From assembly GCF_009727055.1 (NCBI RefSeq), contig NC_052355.1, positions 781,056 through 845,055 on the forward strand: a stretch of 64,000 nt of DNA, given 5' to 3'. Position 1 is the stretch's first letter; each line of letters begins with the position of its first letter. Under the pieces are notes generated by a model. The model was not told where the DNA came from. It did no database searches and saw nothing but the letters and a program-made list of their open reading frames with translations. This stretch comes from Benincasa hispida. Lineage: Eukaryota; Streptophyta; Magnoliopsida; Cucurbitales; Cucurbitaceae. Shown here in pieces: positions 36,120-48,372 of this stretch. A program made the position numbers and the translations under genes.

Positions 36120-38696
36120 GTCAAAATTATCGTTTTATCTCTGTAAATACATCTTGCTTCTTAAGCTCTCACTGATCCTCTATTGAACAATTTGGTTTAT
36201 AATCCAACTAATAAACGGTGTCCCTCTCGATCATGAGAGGGTGGTGCTCCGTTGTTTAAGACTAGGAATCAACACTTAAGAGAACAACCTATCTGCTAAC
36301 CCTAAGTCGGGTAGGAGTGAATTCCATCTTGCAGAACTATATCCCCAGCTATCTATCCGGTTTTATTCCCAAAATGGGAGGCTTAATGAGTAGTGCCATT
36401 GGACTACTCTTACTTATGCAGATCAAAGGATAATCCCGAATAAATATAAGTTCATAGTTAGCTCAGGATTAAGATCGAGTTACCTTAGGACTTCGAATTT
36501 AAAATAGTCAGTTTTAGCATAAACGGTCATTATAAAGAAAAGTGACTATTTCGAGGTCTAGTCTTATGCAAACTCATTGCATAGAATGCCTCCACTTGTA
36601 TGTCTCCACATGAGTGATTTTAGGATCACATCATTTGTATCAATATACAAAATGGGCCACTGTTGACATTGGAATTGATGTTAAAAGATATGCTATGCTA
36701 TGCGCGAAATGATGCGATACTACTTTTAGATATGCGTTAATTATGAATGTTCTTGTAGTATGCCTTGTGTTGTCACAAGTTTCCTTACGTTGGAACGAAG
36801 TGTAATTCTGCCACAAGTTTTTCGGTGTGATCCAAGGTCGAACATAGGGACTGTTTGAGGTTATTGTGGTATGTTCTTGATATATGCGACTATGTTTGTT
36901 TTGTCAATCTTTAAAGAGGGTTTTGTACAAGTATATAAATTGTGGTAAAGTAAAGGAAAGCAGTAAAAATACGATAATAAAATAAGTACAATAAACCTAA
37001 GCTAGATGATACAGGATACAGGCTTCATGATACAAGATGGTGGGGTCCAGGTTAGCTGTGAAGGTTATGCAAAGAACATGGAATGCGGCGGCAAGTCTTA
37101 TGTACAAATAGAAAGAGAAAGATAATTAATATAAACAGCGCAAGTTTCTTAATTGCGTTAAAGCTATAAGTACGGTTCCGCTTTTCTTTTGGCGCACACC
37201 TTTCAGTGATCGGCCGTGCTCCCACATGTCTGTGGTGAAACAGAGATGAACGTAATGAACGCAAGATTGCTTCCAAGTCTGGAAGTACTACTCGTTTTAG
37301 TTAATGCATTCTTCTAACCTTCTCTCAATAGATCAGAATTGCATCTTCACTTCTGCTCTCACAGGTGAAGATGCCGTCTAACATAACTTAGTTAAATGCA
37401 GTTATCTTTCTTTACACAAGTTAAATACTCATTTAATTCATATTAACTACTAGGGGATTAAGAAGACATCATGGAGAAAGTGATTAATGAAGGAACGGAA
37501 GTAGACAAAAAATGGAATATGAAAGCAATCGAAACATTTAATGTATCTATTAATCGTTTGATACATGGTGTGTGAATGAAGAGATAAAGAAAGTGAAATA
37601 CAATGATGAAAATAGATAGAAAAAATACAAACAAGCGCCAACGTCTTGGCACAGATTCGGGTGGAGATCTGCTTGCCGGATTGGATGGATCAGATGGATG
37701 GATGAGCTTTCCTCTCAGGCTTGCTCAACCGGTGGCAGGATTCTCAGCACAGAGCTTCTCGGCGGGTATTTGGCAGAATAGAACTGAGACTCATCTCTTG
37801 GCCTTGTCTCGTCTTCTTCCCGAATTTTTTCAGTTAAGCACTCAGCTCAGCCTTTTCTCTCAACACTTTAGCAGCAATTAGCCCCGTATCCAGTAGCATA
37901 TCTTTTTTCTGAAATCTATGGGGTATTTATAGGTGAGGATCTTTGACTCTGACCTTGTGGTCCCCACTTATTGTTATGGTAATCCCGAAGATGGAGGAAT
38001 AATTATTCCTTCTGTTATGTAATCAGACCGTCAATTCTGCACAACCGTTAGTTGTACACGTGTCTCCATCCTCCGCTTTTGCATTGCTCAGCTGCATCTT
38101 TCGATCGAGTATTTGCATGTGGTGTTTGTTTTTATTACTGCATGTGGTTGAAAGCCAACTCTGGATCGACTACGCATTGCACCGTCATTACGTTAATCGT
38201 CTCTTCATTGTTGATTGTCGGGAGCATTGTGACAGAGATGCGTTGATCAATTTCTCTTGAGCCTTAAGCGCAAGCGATGACTCGGTTTCCTGCAAAACAG
38301 AGTAAAATTTTCCTTTCCTTCCATCTTAAAGATGTTAGTAGGTATAGTTGTGATAATTTATAATTATTGTAATTCTATGCTAATTTTCATACAATTGACG
38401 CATATTTATTCTCTTTTGGCTGTAATATCTAGATAAGGCAGTATAAATAACTTGTATTTCTACAAGTTATCAGCCATATCCAATAGTGTCGCCAGGATAA
38501 GGTACCCAATCTCATCCATATACTTATAGACCATTTTGGCTATATACTTAAAACTTGATCCACTTTTATGTCTCCACATAGAGTTAAAGTTATTCATATT
38601 ATAGCCATGGATTTGTTTATTGGATTTATAACATAATGCAATATCAATAACAATTGATTGAATGAAAAACTCAATAATACTTTTATTGATGAAGTT
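36120..38696 (-). mobile_element. Family D Copia LTR, 5' half (interrupted)
   Basis: Collinear on the minus strand with 1180-1940 of the first family D LTR, e.g. the blocks around 36360 (CCAAAATGGGAGGCTTA), 36500 and 38480. It is interrupted by the LTR 36661-38472. The first 30-60 bases of the LTR are missing: the sequence passes directly into Copia pol at 38697. Together with 25822-26711 it forms one LTR split by the Athila-like element. Confidence 0.75.
36661..38472 (-). mobile_element. Athila-like solo LTR (minus) nested in the Copia LTR
   Basis: This 1812-bp LTR starts TGATAACTTG on the minus strand at 38472 and ends ATGTCAACA at 36661. The flanks are GCCAC (36656-36660) and GCCAT (38473-38477), a 5-bp duplication with one mismatch. 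The interrupted Copia LTR reads through correctly when it is removed (ATGGGCCATATCCAATAGTG). No internal domain. Confidence 0.9.
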
Positions 38697-41610
38697 ATTT
38701 ATTAGAGATGGATACATTTTACTTGAAAATGTTTATTATATTCCTTCTATGAAAAGGAATTTAATTTCTTTCTCGTGTTTTCTAGAACGTAATTATAAAG
38801 TTTATTTTTTTAAATAATGAAGTGTTCATTATTTCGAAAGGTCTTAAGATATGTTCTGCAAATTTGGAAAATAACTTATATGTGTTAAAACCGACTGAGG
38901 TAAAAGCTGTTTTGAACATAGAGATGTTTAAAATAGCTGAAACTCATAATAAGAAAAGAAAAATTTCTTCGAATGCCTATCTTTGGCACTTAAGACTAGG
39001 TCATATCAATCTCAATAGGATTGAAAGGTTAGTTAAGAGTGGACTTCTAAACCAGTTAGAAGATAGCTCCTTACCTTCATATGAATCTTGTCTTGAGGAC
39101 AAGATGACCAAAAGATCTTTTACTGCAAAATGTCTTAGAACCAAAGAATCCTTAGAGCTAGTACATTCAGACCTTTGTGGTCCGATGAATGTTAAGACAA
39201 GAAGAGAGTATGAATATTTCATCAACTTCATCGATGATTATTCAAGATATGCCTACATTTACCTAATGCATCATAAGTCTGAAACACTTGAAAAGTTCAA
39301 GGAATATAAGGCAGAGGTTGAGAACCAATTAGGTAAAAAGATTAAAACACTTCTATGAGATTGAGGTGGTGAGTATATGGACTTAAAATTCCAGGACTAT
39401 TTGATAGAATACAGAATTCAGTCACAACTTACAGCATCTGGCACACCCCAACAGAATGGTGTAATAGAAAGGAGAAATAGAATTCTATTGGACATGGTTC
39501 ATTCTATGATGAATTATGCTCAGTTGCCAAATTCTTTTTGGAGTCACGCAGTAGAGACTACGGTGTATGTATTGAACATGGTTCCCTCAAAAGTGGAAAC
39601 ACCTTACGAGTTATGGAGAGGACGTAAAGGTAGTTTACGTTACTTCAGAATCTAGGGATGCCCAACACATGTGTTGGTGCAAAATCTCAAGAAATTGGAA
39701 CGTCGTTTAAAAGTATGCCTATTTATAGGCTATCCTAAAGAGACAAAAGGTGGTTACTTTTATGATCCTTAGGAAGATAAAGTGTTTGTATCGACAAATG
39801 CGACATTCCTAAAGGAAGATAACATGACAAATCATCAACCTCGCAGTAAGTTAGTATTAAGTGAGATGTCCAGAGAAACTATAGATAGATCAACAAGATT
39901 TGTTGATTGAGTAGGTCCTTCAACAAGAGTTGTTAATGAAACTAGTACTTCACATCCATCTCAAGAGTTGAGAATGCCTCGACGTAGTGAGAGGATTGTG
40001 CAACAACTTGACCAATACATGGGTTTAACTGAAACTCAGATCATCATAGCTGATGATGGATTAGAGGATCCATTTACTTTCAAACAAGCAATAGAAGACG
40101 TGGATAAGGACTAGTGGATAAAAGTCGTGGACCTCGAAATGGAGTCAATGTACTTCAATTCAGTATGGGATCTTGTAGATCAACCAGAAGAGGTAATACC
40201 TATTGGTTGCAAGTGGATCTATAAAAGAAAGTGAGACCAAGTTGGTAAGGTACAGACCTACAAAACTATACTCGTGGCAAAAGGGTTTACCTAAAGATAG
40301 AGGGTAGATTATGAAAGAAACCTTCTCTTTGGTTACCATGATCAAGTCTGTTAGGATACTCTTATTCATTGCAACTTTTTATGATTATGAAATCTAGAAG
40401 ATGGATGTCGAGATAGCTTTTTTGAATGACTATCTTGAAAAGAGTATCTATATGTCTCAACCAAAGGGGTTTATTGAACAGGGTCAAAAGTAAAAGATTT
40501 GCAAGCTTAATAGATCCATTTATGGGCTAAAACAAGCATCTCGATCCTGAAATATGAGATTTATTACTGCGATCAAGTCTTATAGTTTTGAGTAGAACGT
40601 TAACGAACCTTGTGTTTACTAGAAGATTGTCAACAAAACTATAGCTTTTATGGTTTTGTATGTTGATGATATTCTACTCATAGGAAATGGAGTAGAATTT
40701 CTGGCTGATATTAAGAGATGGCTTGCTACATATTTCCAAATGAAGGATTTGGGAGAAGCACAATATGTTTTTGGGATCCAAATCATTCGGAACTGCAAGA
40801 ACAGAACTTTAGCATTGTCTCAAACATCTTATATAGACAAGATGTTGTTTAGATATAAAATGTACAATTCCAAGAAAGGCATGTTACCTTTTAGGCACGG
40901 AACTCATTTGTCTAAGGAACAATGTGCCAAGACACCTCAAGAGGTTGAGGTAATGAAATGAATTCCATATGCATCAGCCGTAGGGAATTTAATGTATGTC
41001 ATATTGTGTACTTGTACCAACATATGCCATGCAGTTGGAATCTTCAGCAGATATCAATTTAATCTTGGATATGATCATTAGACTGTCGTTAAAAACATCC
41101 TCAAGTATCTTCGAAGAACGAGGGATTATATGCTCGTGTATGGTGCTAAGGATTTGATCCTTACTGGATACACTGATTCTGACTTTCATTCCAATATGGA
41201 TTCTAGAAAATTTACTTCGGGGTCAGTATTCACTCTGAACGAATGAGCTATAGTGTGAAAAAGTTTAAAGCAAAGTTGTATTGGTGACTCCACCATGGAA
41301 GCTGAGTATGTAGCTGCATTTGAAGCAGCCAAAGAAGTAGTATGGCTCAGAAAGTTCCTAACTGATTTGGAAGTCGTTCCAAATATGCATCTGCCTATCA
41401 CCCTGTATTGTGATAACAGTGGAGTAGTTGCTAACTCAAAGAAACCTAGAAGCCATAAGTACGAAAAAAACATCGAGTGCAAGTACCATCACATCAGGGA
41501 GATCGTACATTGAGGAGATGTGATTGTCATATAGATTACCTCTGAAGACCACTTGGTTGATCTATTTACAAAGACCCTCTCGGCTAAAGTGTTCGAGGTC
41601 ACCTAGTGAG
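38697..41610 (+). pseudogene. Copia pol remnant of the large nested element: integrase, reverse transcriptase, RNase H
   Basis: The + strand encodes, in order: GYILLENVYYIPSMKRNLIS (end of the protease-linker region), the integrase zinc region WHLRLGHINLNRIERL, and the catalytic core with HSDLCGP, FIDDYSRY and PQQNGVIERRNR. Next come the integrase C-terminus (GCPTHVL, GGYFYDP), the RT with LYVDDILLIGN near 40655, RNase H with MEAEYVAAFEAAKE, CDNSG and HHIREIVH, and the end DLFTKTL. Many stops (for example near 39357, 39654, 39768, 39908 and 40112) and frameshifts show it is dead. The first zinc-binding Cys of the integrase HHCC motif is Tyr (YESCLED). The element is intact in order but decayed throughout, older than the elements inserted in it. 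Confidence 0.9.
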
Positions 41611-41751
41611 ACTAAGACTGCGAAATAGATAGACCTAGGGCAAGTGGGAGAATTACTGGGCATCTGATGCTCTAGTTTATTGTATTTATTCTTTCAATAC
41701 TCAACATTTTATATATATTTGTATATATGTAAAACCCACTGGAGTTTTAGT

Positions 41752-41764
41752 TCAAGTGGGAGTT
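41752..41764 (+). other. Polypurine tract of the large Copia element
   Basis: CAAGTGGGAGTTT directly precedes the TGTTGG start of the 3' LTR. Confidence 0.75.
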
Positions 41765-42237
41765 TGTTGGGTTGTATGTTCTAAAACTCGCAGTTTGTAA
41801 TGTTAAACATTTTCTATTATCAATAAAGATGTTATTGACCTTTATTCAATAAAACTGTTGTTGAATATGTAAATTGCACATAAGAATAAATCCAATAAAC
41901 TAAAGATCCGTGGCTATTACATGAATACTTGAACTTTATGTAGTGACATAAAGATGGATCAAGTTTGAGTAAATAACCAAAACGGTCTATAGTATATGAA
42001 TAAGGTTGGGTATCTTATTTTAGTAATACTATGGGATGCGACCACTCTGTAGTTGTTACAATTAGTTGTAAAGTGCTACAAATGAAGTGATCTTGATTCG
42101 TTCATGTAGTGACATGAGGAGGGGGGTTGTCCTATGCAATGAGTTTGCATAAGATTGGACAAAAAAAAAAGTCACTCTTACTTTACAACGCTGTTTACTA
42201 TTTAAGACTGATTGTTTCAAATCGATGTCCTATGTAA
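41765..42237 (+). mobile_element. Truncated 3' LTR (family C)
   Basis: Collinear with 15060-15073 plus 18933-19400: the same TCTAAAACTCGCAGTTTGTAA, TATTATCAATAAAGATG and GGTCTATAGTATATGAATAAGG strings. It breaks off near 42237 after GATGTCCTATGTAA; the remaining 800 bp of the LTR is gone. It pairs with the 5' LTR at 15060-20212. Confidence 0.82.
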
Positions 42238-43886
42238 AAAATAGTAAAAATTAGTATAAATCCCTAAACTTATTCGTGTGCATTCACAAAAATTAAAATG
42301 TGAAAAAACTTCCAAAGCATTGAAATAATCACTCTTTTCTTTGTCACTTTGTCGACCTCTAAATTGTTTGAATTTTGAGAAATTTCTTGAACTTCAAAAG
42401 CAAGGTTTTTTCTCCATCCTCCTCAATATGCGATGATTAGTAGGTGAATCTGTTGCCTGTATAGAAAAAACTATAAAAGTATATAAAAAAGTTACATAAA
42501 ATCACTCTATATATTTTTATAAAATTGAAAAGATGACGTACATTAAACAAAAAGAGAGAGGTGATATATTCCGAAGAGCTAAAATTAAACTTCTTAAAGA
42601 AGAAAAAGAAACATATGGGAAAAGGTTGCTATTAACAAAATTAAGAAAATACCTACCACAAAATTTCTAAAAAATATAAAGAAAAATCAAAGAAATTAGC
42701 TAGAGAGAGTCGGTTAACAACATTAAAAAACAAAACAAAAGGGAGAGGAGATACCTCATAAAATGAGATGTTGAAATTAGCTATTTATACATAAAATTTA
42801 GATCTCAAATCATAATTTGATTTTATTTTGTTTAAAAATAATTTTCCTTTATTTTAATGTGAAATAGATATTATTAGATATAAATTGTGATTTAAAAAAA
42901 CTATTAATAAGAGATTAGAGAATAAAATGTGATTTATTTTTAATTTTTTTTTACTATTGTTTAACTTAGATTTTAGAGATAAAATGTGATTAGAAAATTG
43001 TTGTGAATAAAAGGTGAAAGGATAAAATATGATTATTTAAAAAAAATCCCTTTATTCGAAGAAAGTAGAGATTGTTAAAAATAAAAGGTAACTTTTTAAA
43101 ATATTCTTCCTAAAATAAAGATTAGAGACTAAAATGTGATTTTTTAATATTTATATTCCCTTTATTCAATGTGGGGTAGATATTAGAAATAAAATGAATT
43201 TTTTTAATGATTTAAATGTGAAATTATCTAAGATATCCTAATAACCATCAATTAAAAAGGATAAAAGGAAAACAATTTTTTTTTCTTATTGCCTCTTTTA
43301 GATGATATAGGTTTTTTTTTACTATTATTTAACTTAGGTATTAGAGATAAAATGTTATTTAAAAAAGATTTTTGTGAAGAAGAGATTAAAGGAAAAAATA
43401 TGATATTTTTTTAAAAGATCATTTATTTAAACAAAAGTAGAGATCGTTAAAAATAAAATATAATTTTTTGAAAATATTTTTCGTAGATTGGAAATCAGAG
43501 AATAAAATATGATTTTTTTATATTTATTTCTTTTTATTCAATGTAGAGTCTACGAGAGATAAAATGAGGGTTTTTTTTTTTAATTTTTTAATTTAAGTGT
43601 GAAATTAAGTAAAATATGTTTATTCCATAGTCCATAGTAGATCGTAGATTAATGGTTAATAAGCTAAAAGTAAACCACGGCAGCTAAAATTACAAATACT
43701 TCCTTTTTCACACAGAAAAAAAAAGAAAAGAAAAGAAAAAACTGGAGACATTTTTCATTACTTATTTATTTTGTTTTTGAAGGCATGTAGCAAATTTTCC
43801 CTGAGCAAGACGGCGATTGATAATCTGCTATTACAGTGAAGAAGCTCACGAACCGGAAGTCGACAGCCGAAGAGAGTAGATCAATC
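42238..43886. other. AT-rich upstream region of NDUFB7
   Basis: No gene recognised. It contains a diverged direct repeat (42944-43227 and 43312-43607) and scattered phrases of the type GAGATTAGAGAATAAAATGTGATT. On the minus strand near 42472 there is an acceptor-like TTTTCTATACAG followed by a short open frame, but nothing I can place in a family. Confidence 0.5.
42944..43607 (+). repeat. Diverged direct repeat, about 285-bp units, 368-bp period
   Basis: Unit 1 (42944-43227) and unit 2 (43312-43607) share the same order of phrases: ACTATTxTTTAACTTAG, TTAGAGATAAAATGT, TTATTxxAxxAAAGTAGAGAT, TTTTTATTCAATGTxG and AAATGTGAAATTA. They are separated by an 84-bp spacer. Both units are very AT-rich and non-coding. 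Confidence 0.7.
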
Positions 43887-44177
43887 ATGGAAGTTCAGGG
43901 CTCCTCGAAGAAGATGATAGCGACGCAGGCTGAGATGGTCGAGGCTAGGGTTCCAATTCCTTACAGAGATCAATGCGCTCACTTGTTGATCCCTCTTAAT
44001 AAATGCCGCCAATCCGAGTTCTACCTCCCATGGAAATGCGAAGACGAGCGCCATTCTTACGAGAAGTGTGAATATGAGCTTGTTATGGAGAGGATGCTTC
44101 AGATGCAGAAGATCCGTGAACAGGAGGCCAAGTTGAAGAAGGGTGTTCCTCTCATTCCCAAAACTGCCAATGTATGA
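43887..44177 (+). CDS. NDUFB7: NADH dehydrogenase (ubiquinone) 1 beta subcomplex subunit 7 (B18), mitochondrial complex I
   Basis: A 96-residue protein starting MEVQGSSKKMIATQAEMV and ending VPLIPKTANV, full length for plant B18. It carries the family's twin CX9C motifs: CAHLLIPLNKC and CEDERHSYEKC. These are oxidised to disulfides in the intermembrane space by the Mia40 pathway, and the subunit sits on that face of the complex I membrane arm. The long conserved block RDQCAHLLIPLNKCRQ and the C-terminal basic helix (LQMQKIREQEAKLKKG) are present. I chose the ATG at 43887 (ATCATGG context) because conservation begins there; an upstream in-frame GTG at 43836 is not a plausible plant start. There is no intron in the coding region. 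Introns in the 3' UTR are possible (see 57948-58008). Confidence 0.95.
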   Translation: MEVQGSSKKMIATQAEMVEARVPIPYRDQCAHLLIPLNKCRQSEFYLPWKCEDERHSYEKCEYELVMERMLQMQKIREQEAKLKKGVPLIPKTANV

Positions 44178-45540
44178 CCTCATTCTTCAATTAGGTTCGT
44201 CTCTGTTTCTCTCTAATCTTCTTAAACATTACTATTTGATTCTATTGCATTTTTTCCCCTTGTCATCGATTTCTCGTGATCTTGGTTCGTATGTTTAAAA
44301 TTCTATGTTTTCTTTTCCCATTTTGTTTTAGGGCTATAATCTTCCTGAGCTAATACCCCTTCATGATTTGACCTACAGCTTGATTAGGATATATTTCTTT
44401 CATGACTTATGTTGGTAATGATAATAAAATACATAAACTTATGGATGAATGCGTTTATGACATAGTTCTACGTACACGTACCAATTTGTGTGCGATGTAA
44501 GCCAGAATCCCGAGGAATGAAATAATGTGAGAATCGAGATAGAGGAAGCGCTGTTCAGCTACCTAAATTCAAATGGAATAAGAAGGTGATTATTTCCCAA
44601 GCTTCGGCTCTGAAAGTATAAACTCCTAATTAGTGAAGACAGTATTTAAATTGGCGAAGTGGTTTGATGAAAACTAATGGGTATATAATAGATCTTTCTT
44701 CTAAATACTAAGGACCTATGGTGGGGACATTTTGTATTCACTTGGGCATTATGAATTGAACCTACTTGATTGACTACTTGAGGAAGGTCCGTTCATCATT
44801 TCTTCGGGTCTGCACAAATCTCTCAAAGTTCACTTGGTACTTCATATTTTAAGAGAGGGTATGTGCTCATGGGATTCACCCCACAAGTATAATATATTTT
44901 CCTATTCTACTATTTCAATATTAGAAACTTTCCTGGAAAGATGGTCCATCCTAAGTGCAAATGATGCTCAAAAGTTACGGCTTACTTAGGTCTTTCAATG
45001 GACATAGGATTATTATCATTCATCACAGCAGAGACACAAGCTTTCCCATTATTTAGCCTATGATCACAGTGCTTATTCTTATTGCATATCAGGAAGTTTC
45101 TAAGAATTCCTCCCTCAGATGGGTCAAAAGAGTGCTTGGTATATCAAATAGGAAATGATGATTTTGACTTGGCTCCATGTTCAATGTCCACTACTTAGTT
45201 CTTGATTCAGGGACCTCCAAAATTTCAGTGATGAAGTTCTATATGAAACAAACTTTTCATGATATTGTAAAAAGTTACAAATAATAGAAAACAACCCTCG
45301 TTGGGCAATATGTAAGAGAAGATTGCACCATAGCAATTTCTGGAAACAACCCTCCCCCAGTGTACATCTTTCAACCCAAACCCAAAGCCTCTAGGAAAGA
45401 CTTTGCCATCTTGAATTTATTATAGAACAGAGAAAAAAAATAATAATAAAAGAACACTCTTTCCAAAGAAAGCCAAAATGAACAATTTTCTATGCAACAT
45501 TATACCCCATTGAGGATACAATCAATCAACCTCATTAAAA
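44178..45540. other. Downstream of NDUFB7: 3' UTR start, possible intron, no other gene
   Basis: The stop codon is followed by 17 bases and then AG|GTTCGTCTCTG, which could be a splice donor. The rest, to 45540, is non-coding AT-rich DNA with no recognised element. A loose match to phrases of decayed transposons appears around 44600-44900, but I cannot name it. Confidence 0.45.
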
Positions 45541-45544
45541 CATT

Positions 45545-47722
45545 GGGGTCGGAGGCAAGAGATGAGCGGCTCAAGTTAAATGCTGAATTTGTTGATTTGG
45601 AAGGAGAATGTGAGTTGGAGCAAAAAAGTTAAGGTGAAGTTGGCTAGGGAGGGTGACTGTAATTCTGCTATTTTCATAGGGTCGCTAGTGGAGGAAGAAA
45701 AAAGAACTTCATTAGTGCCGTTGAGAAGTTAGGACGGTTAAGAGATGAGCAAAAGATGGAGGACGAGGTGCTTCATTACTTCTCCTTTTTGTATGACCCT
45801 TTGGTTGGGCCTTGTTTGTTTGTGGAGGGGTGGATTGGCATCTTGTTTCCCTTGAGAATCGAGCCTATTTCCAAGACACTTAGTCCTAAGTTTGGACAAC
45901 CTTCTTTTGGCATTTTCCCAAAACAACTGTGAGTGTACCAATTCGAGGACCTTCGAAAAATCTTTAATGAATTTTATGAGAAAGGTAGTTGATTATGGGT
46001 AAATGAAACCTTTGTTTGTCTAATCCAGAGTCGAGAGGAAGGATTTATGCTTCCAAAGGTCTTAGACAATGCAACCATCTATCTCCCCTTTCTTTTCCTC
46101 TTGGTGGTAGATGTTTTGAGTAAGATGGTCTCAAAAAAGGTGGATGGTAATATTCGTGAGGGATTCCTAATTGGGAAGGACAATGTTCACCTGTCTGCCC
46201 TCACATCTCCAATTTACAGACGATACTACATTCTTTCGCTCTAAAAAAGAGGAGTCCTTTCTCAATTTAAATCAAATTTTAGTCTCTTTGAGATGATCTC
46301 TTGGCTTGTGATTAATAAAGGCAAATGTAAAATTTTGGGCATTAAATGTGACTAATATCTTCATCCATCTTGGGCCTTCCCTTGGTCATTCTTCTTGAGG
46401 TCACTCCTTTTGGGAGCTTGTCCTTGGGGACTATCTCCCAACCACCATTCTTCCCAAAAAAGCATACTTGATTCAATCTAATTCCCAAGTTTCAAATCAT
46501 ATTCATTGATCAACGTCTACAGAATACAGATAACTTATTTATAGCTGCCAAATTGATAAGGAAGGGTCTTTAACTAACTACCTTACTTAGCTCAAAATAG
46601 TAAAGGAACTTCAAGACTTATAACAAATCAAGTCTTTACCTAAAACTATGTTAAGGAACTAAAAGATTACTGATTGCCCATGAATGACTAACTCGCCCAA
46701 GATTACAACATCTTCTTGAAAGAATACAAAGATCCAACAAGGAAGATAAAGAACCAAGAAAACTCTTTAGGGAATGCCAAAGAGATCCAAAAGAGTTTAT
46801 ATCAGAATCCATCCTCCCAAGAAAAATTTTCTAGGCAAGTGAGTGTAGACAATTTCATATGGTGTCTTCCCTATGATTTTTACTTCATATGTTTGAATGC
46901 AAATTCAGCTTTAGCCAGGGAGAGATCCAATTGTTTTGGATGAGTGCCTCACAAGCATTGGATAAGATTACCTAATGTGTTGTATTACATTGTAGGCCTT
47001 GTATGCATCTTCCCCCTTCTTGGTATCGCATGTGTTGTCATAGCTTTGAATCCCCGATTCATTTGTTTGCCCACTGCTCTTTTGTGAAGCATTTTGGAAT
47101 ATTGTTCTGGAAGCCTTTGGTTGGTCTTTTGTCTTCCCATACTCTATTTTTGATCTCCTAGCATCTTTACTTATTGGACATCCTTTTGGTGATACCAGAC
47201 ATTATTTGGTTTGGCTATTGTATGGGTTATTTATTTATTTTTGGGGGTTGTTTGGGACGAGGGATGGAATAGTGAACTTCAAAGAGTTGTGAAGTCTAGG
47301 AAGTTGTGAACTCCTGGGGCCTTGGTATAAGGAGTTAATAAGGTATAAAATGATGTTTTTTAGTAGTGGGACCCACAAACTCCTTGGGACAAATAAAAAG
47401 TGGTGTTTAGAACTCCACTCCCCTCAATTCCTACTCTCCAACCCCTTGGGCCAAACTTCCCCTCTGGGATGAATGCCGAACTTCCCCTTTGGGATGAACG
47501 CAATGGTTTGCCCTTCAAAGACATATCCTTTACTTTTGATAGATTTTTGGATTTGGTGCTTACCCATGTTTTCAATTGAAGTAATTCCGAACCTCCTTTT
47601 ACTTCCTATAGTTTATCTTTTTTTCTTTACCATCGGAGAAATTTCTTGTAATCACCTATAGATGTTGTGACTTTCCCTATTTCATTCTTTCAATGAAATG
47701 TTTCCGTGTTAAAAAAAAAAAA
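45545..47722 (+). pseudogene. LINE (L1-type) ORF2 remnant with poly(A) tail
   Basis: On the + strand, broken frames give REGDCNSAIF and SAVEKLGRLRDEQKMEDEVLHYF (region before the RT), then PFLFLLVVDVLSKMVSKKV, EGFLIGKDNVHLSAL (RT, 46065-46190), HLGLPLGHSS, and the C-terminal zinc region CVLCHSFESPIHLFAHCSFVKHFG (47030-47110). WDERNGLPFKDISF lies near 47490. It ends in a typical plant LINE tail, TTTCATTCTTTCAATGAAATG, and an A-run at 47710-47722. The RT catalytic FADD block is lost. About 46480-46960 looks like unrelated inserted sequence, and a MITE-like element lies at 47243-47462. Confidence 0.75.
47243..47462. mobile_element. MITE-like element within the LINE, about 220 bp
   Basis: It starts GGGGGTTGTTTGGGACGAGGG and, on the other strand, GGGGAAGTTTGGCCCAAGGGG, imperfect terminal inverted repeats of about 20 bp. 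The Tourist/PIF-like start GGGxxxGTTTGG suggests the Harbinger superfamily. I could not settle the 3-bp duplication. A 25-bp tandem copy (47454-47478 and 47479-47503) overlaps the right end. Confidence 0.5.
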
Positions 47723-47729
47723 TGTTTGA

Positions 47730-48190
47730 CCTAATGTTCGTTTAATTTGGTCGTCCATTTGTGGATGACTTGTGGTGCTAAACTTGAGACTATCAAACTT
47801 TTTCCAAAGAGTTTACCAAAAAAGTAACTAAGGAATTTAACATCTCTCTTCGATACTATCGATTTAGGGATGCCATGAAGTAAAACAACTTTTTGAAACA
47901 AAAATTGCTACATAGACCGCATTTGAAGTTTTTTTGCAAGGTAAAAAATGGGACATCTTGCTGAAATGGTCTATAACAACAAGAACAAAAGTCATAGCCA
48001 CTCGATTTATAGTTAGACAAAGTATGAAATCCATGGAACTCCCAAATCATTGGGAATAGTAATGGTGTGTATAATCTTGAATTATGAGAAGCTCCCTCTG
48101 AGGTTTGGGAAATAAGTAATGCTCTTCGATTGCTTTGTAATTGGTCCCAACACGCAAACACTCTTTCAGTAATCAGATTGATAGAGGAAG
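47730..48190 (-). pseudogene. Ty3/Gypsy integrase fragment
   Basis: Minus-strand frames give [27 protein letters not shown], then [19 protein letters not shown], then [17 protein letters not shown]. This is the order of the integrase core of Ty3/Gypsy elements (D, D and the PQ-x-D-x-Q block). It is broken by frameshifts. The catalytic SDRD block reads SKRD. Neither LTRs nor other domains are seen nearby, and the fragment abuts the LINE tail. Confidence 0.75.
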
Positions 48191-48372
48191 GGCGATAGAG
48201 TGACCCATTGCCTAAGACCTCTTATAGCATGTGAATTCTACCCCTTGGTTATTGCTTTGTAATTGGTCCCAACACGCAAACACTCTTTCAGTAATCAGAT
48301 TGATAGAGGAAGGGCGATAGAGTGACCCATTGCCTAAGACCTCTTATAGCATGTGAATTCTACCCCTCGGCC
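48129..48372. repeat. 122-bp tandem duplication
   Basis: Unit 1 (48129-48250) repeats as unit 2 (48251-48372) almost without change; the only differences I see are in the last few bases (CCTTGGTT versus CCTCGGCC). It is either very recent or an assembly duplication. No gene is inside. Confidence 0.9.

Noticed and set aside
43836..43886. 17-codon N-terminal extension of NDUFB7 (GTG start)
   Set aside because: Plant genes do not normally start with GTG, and conservation with B18 proteins begins at the ATG at 43887.
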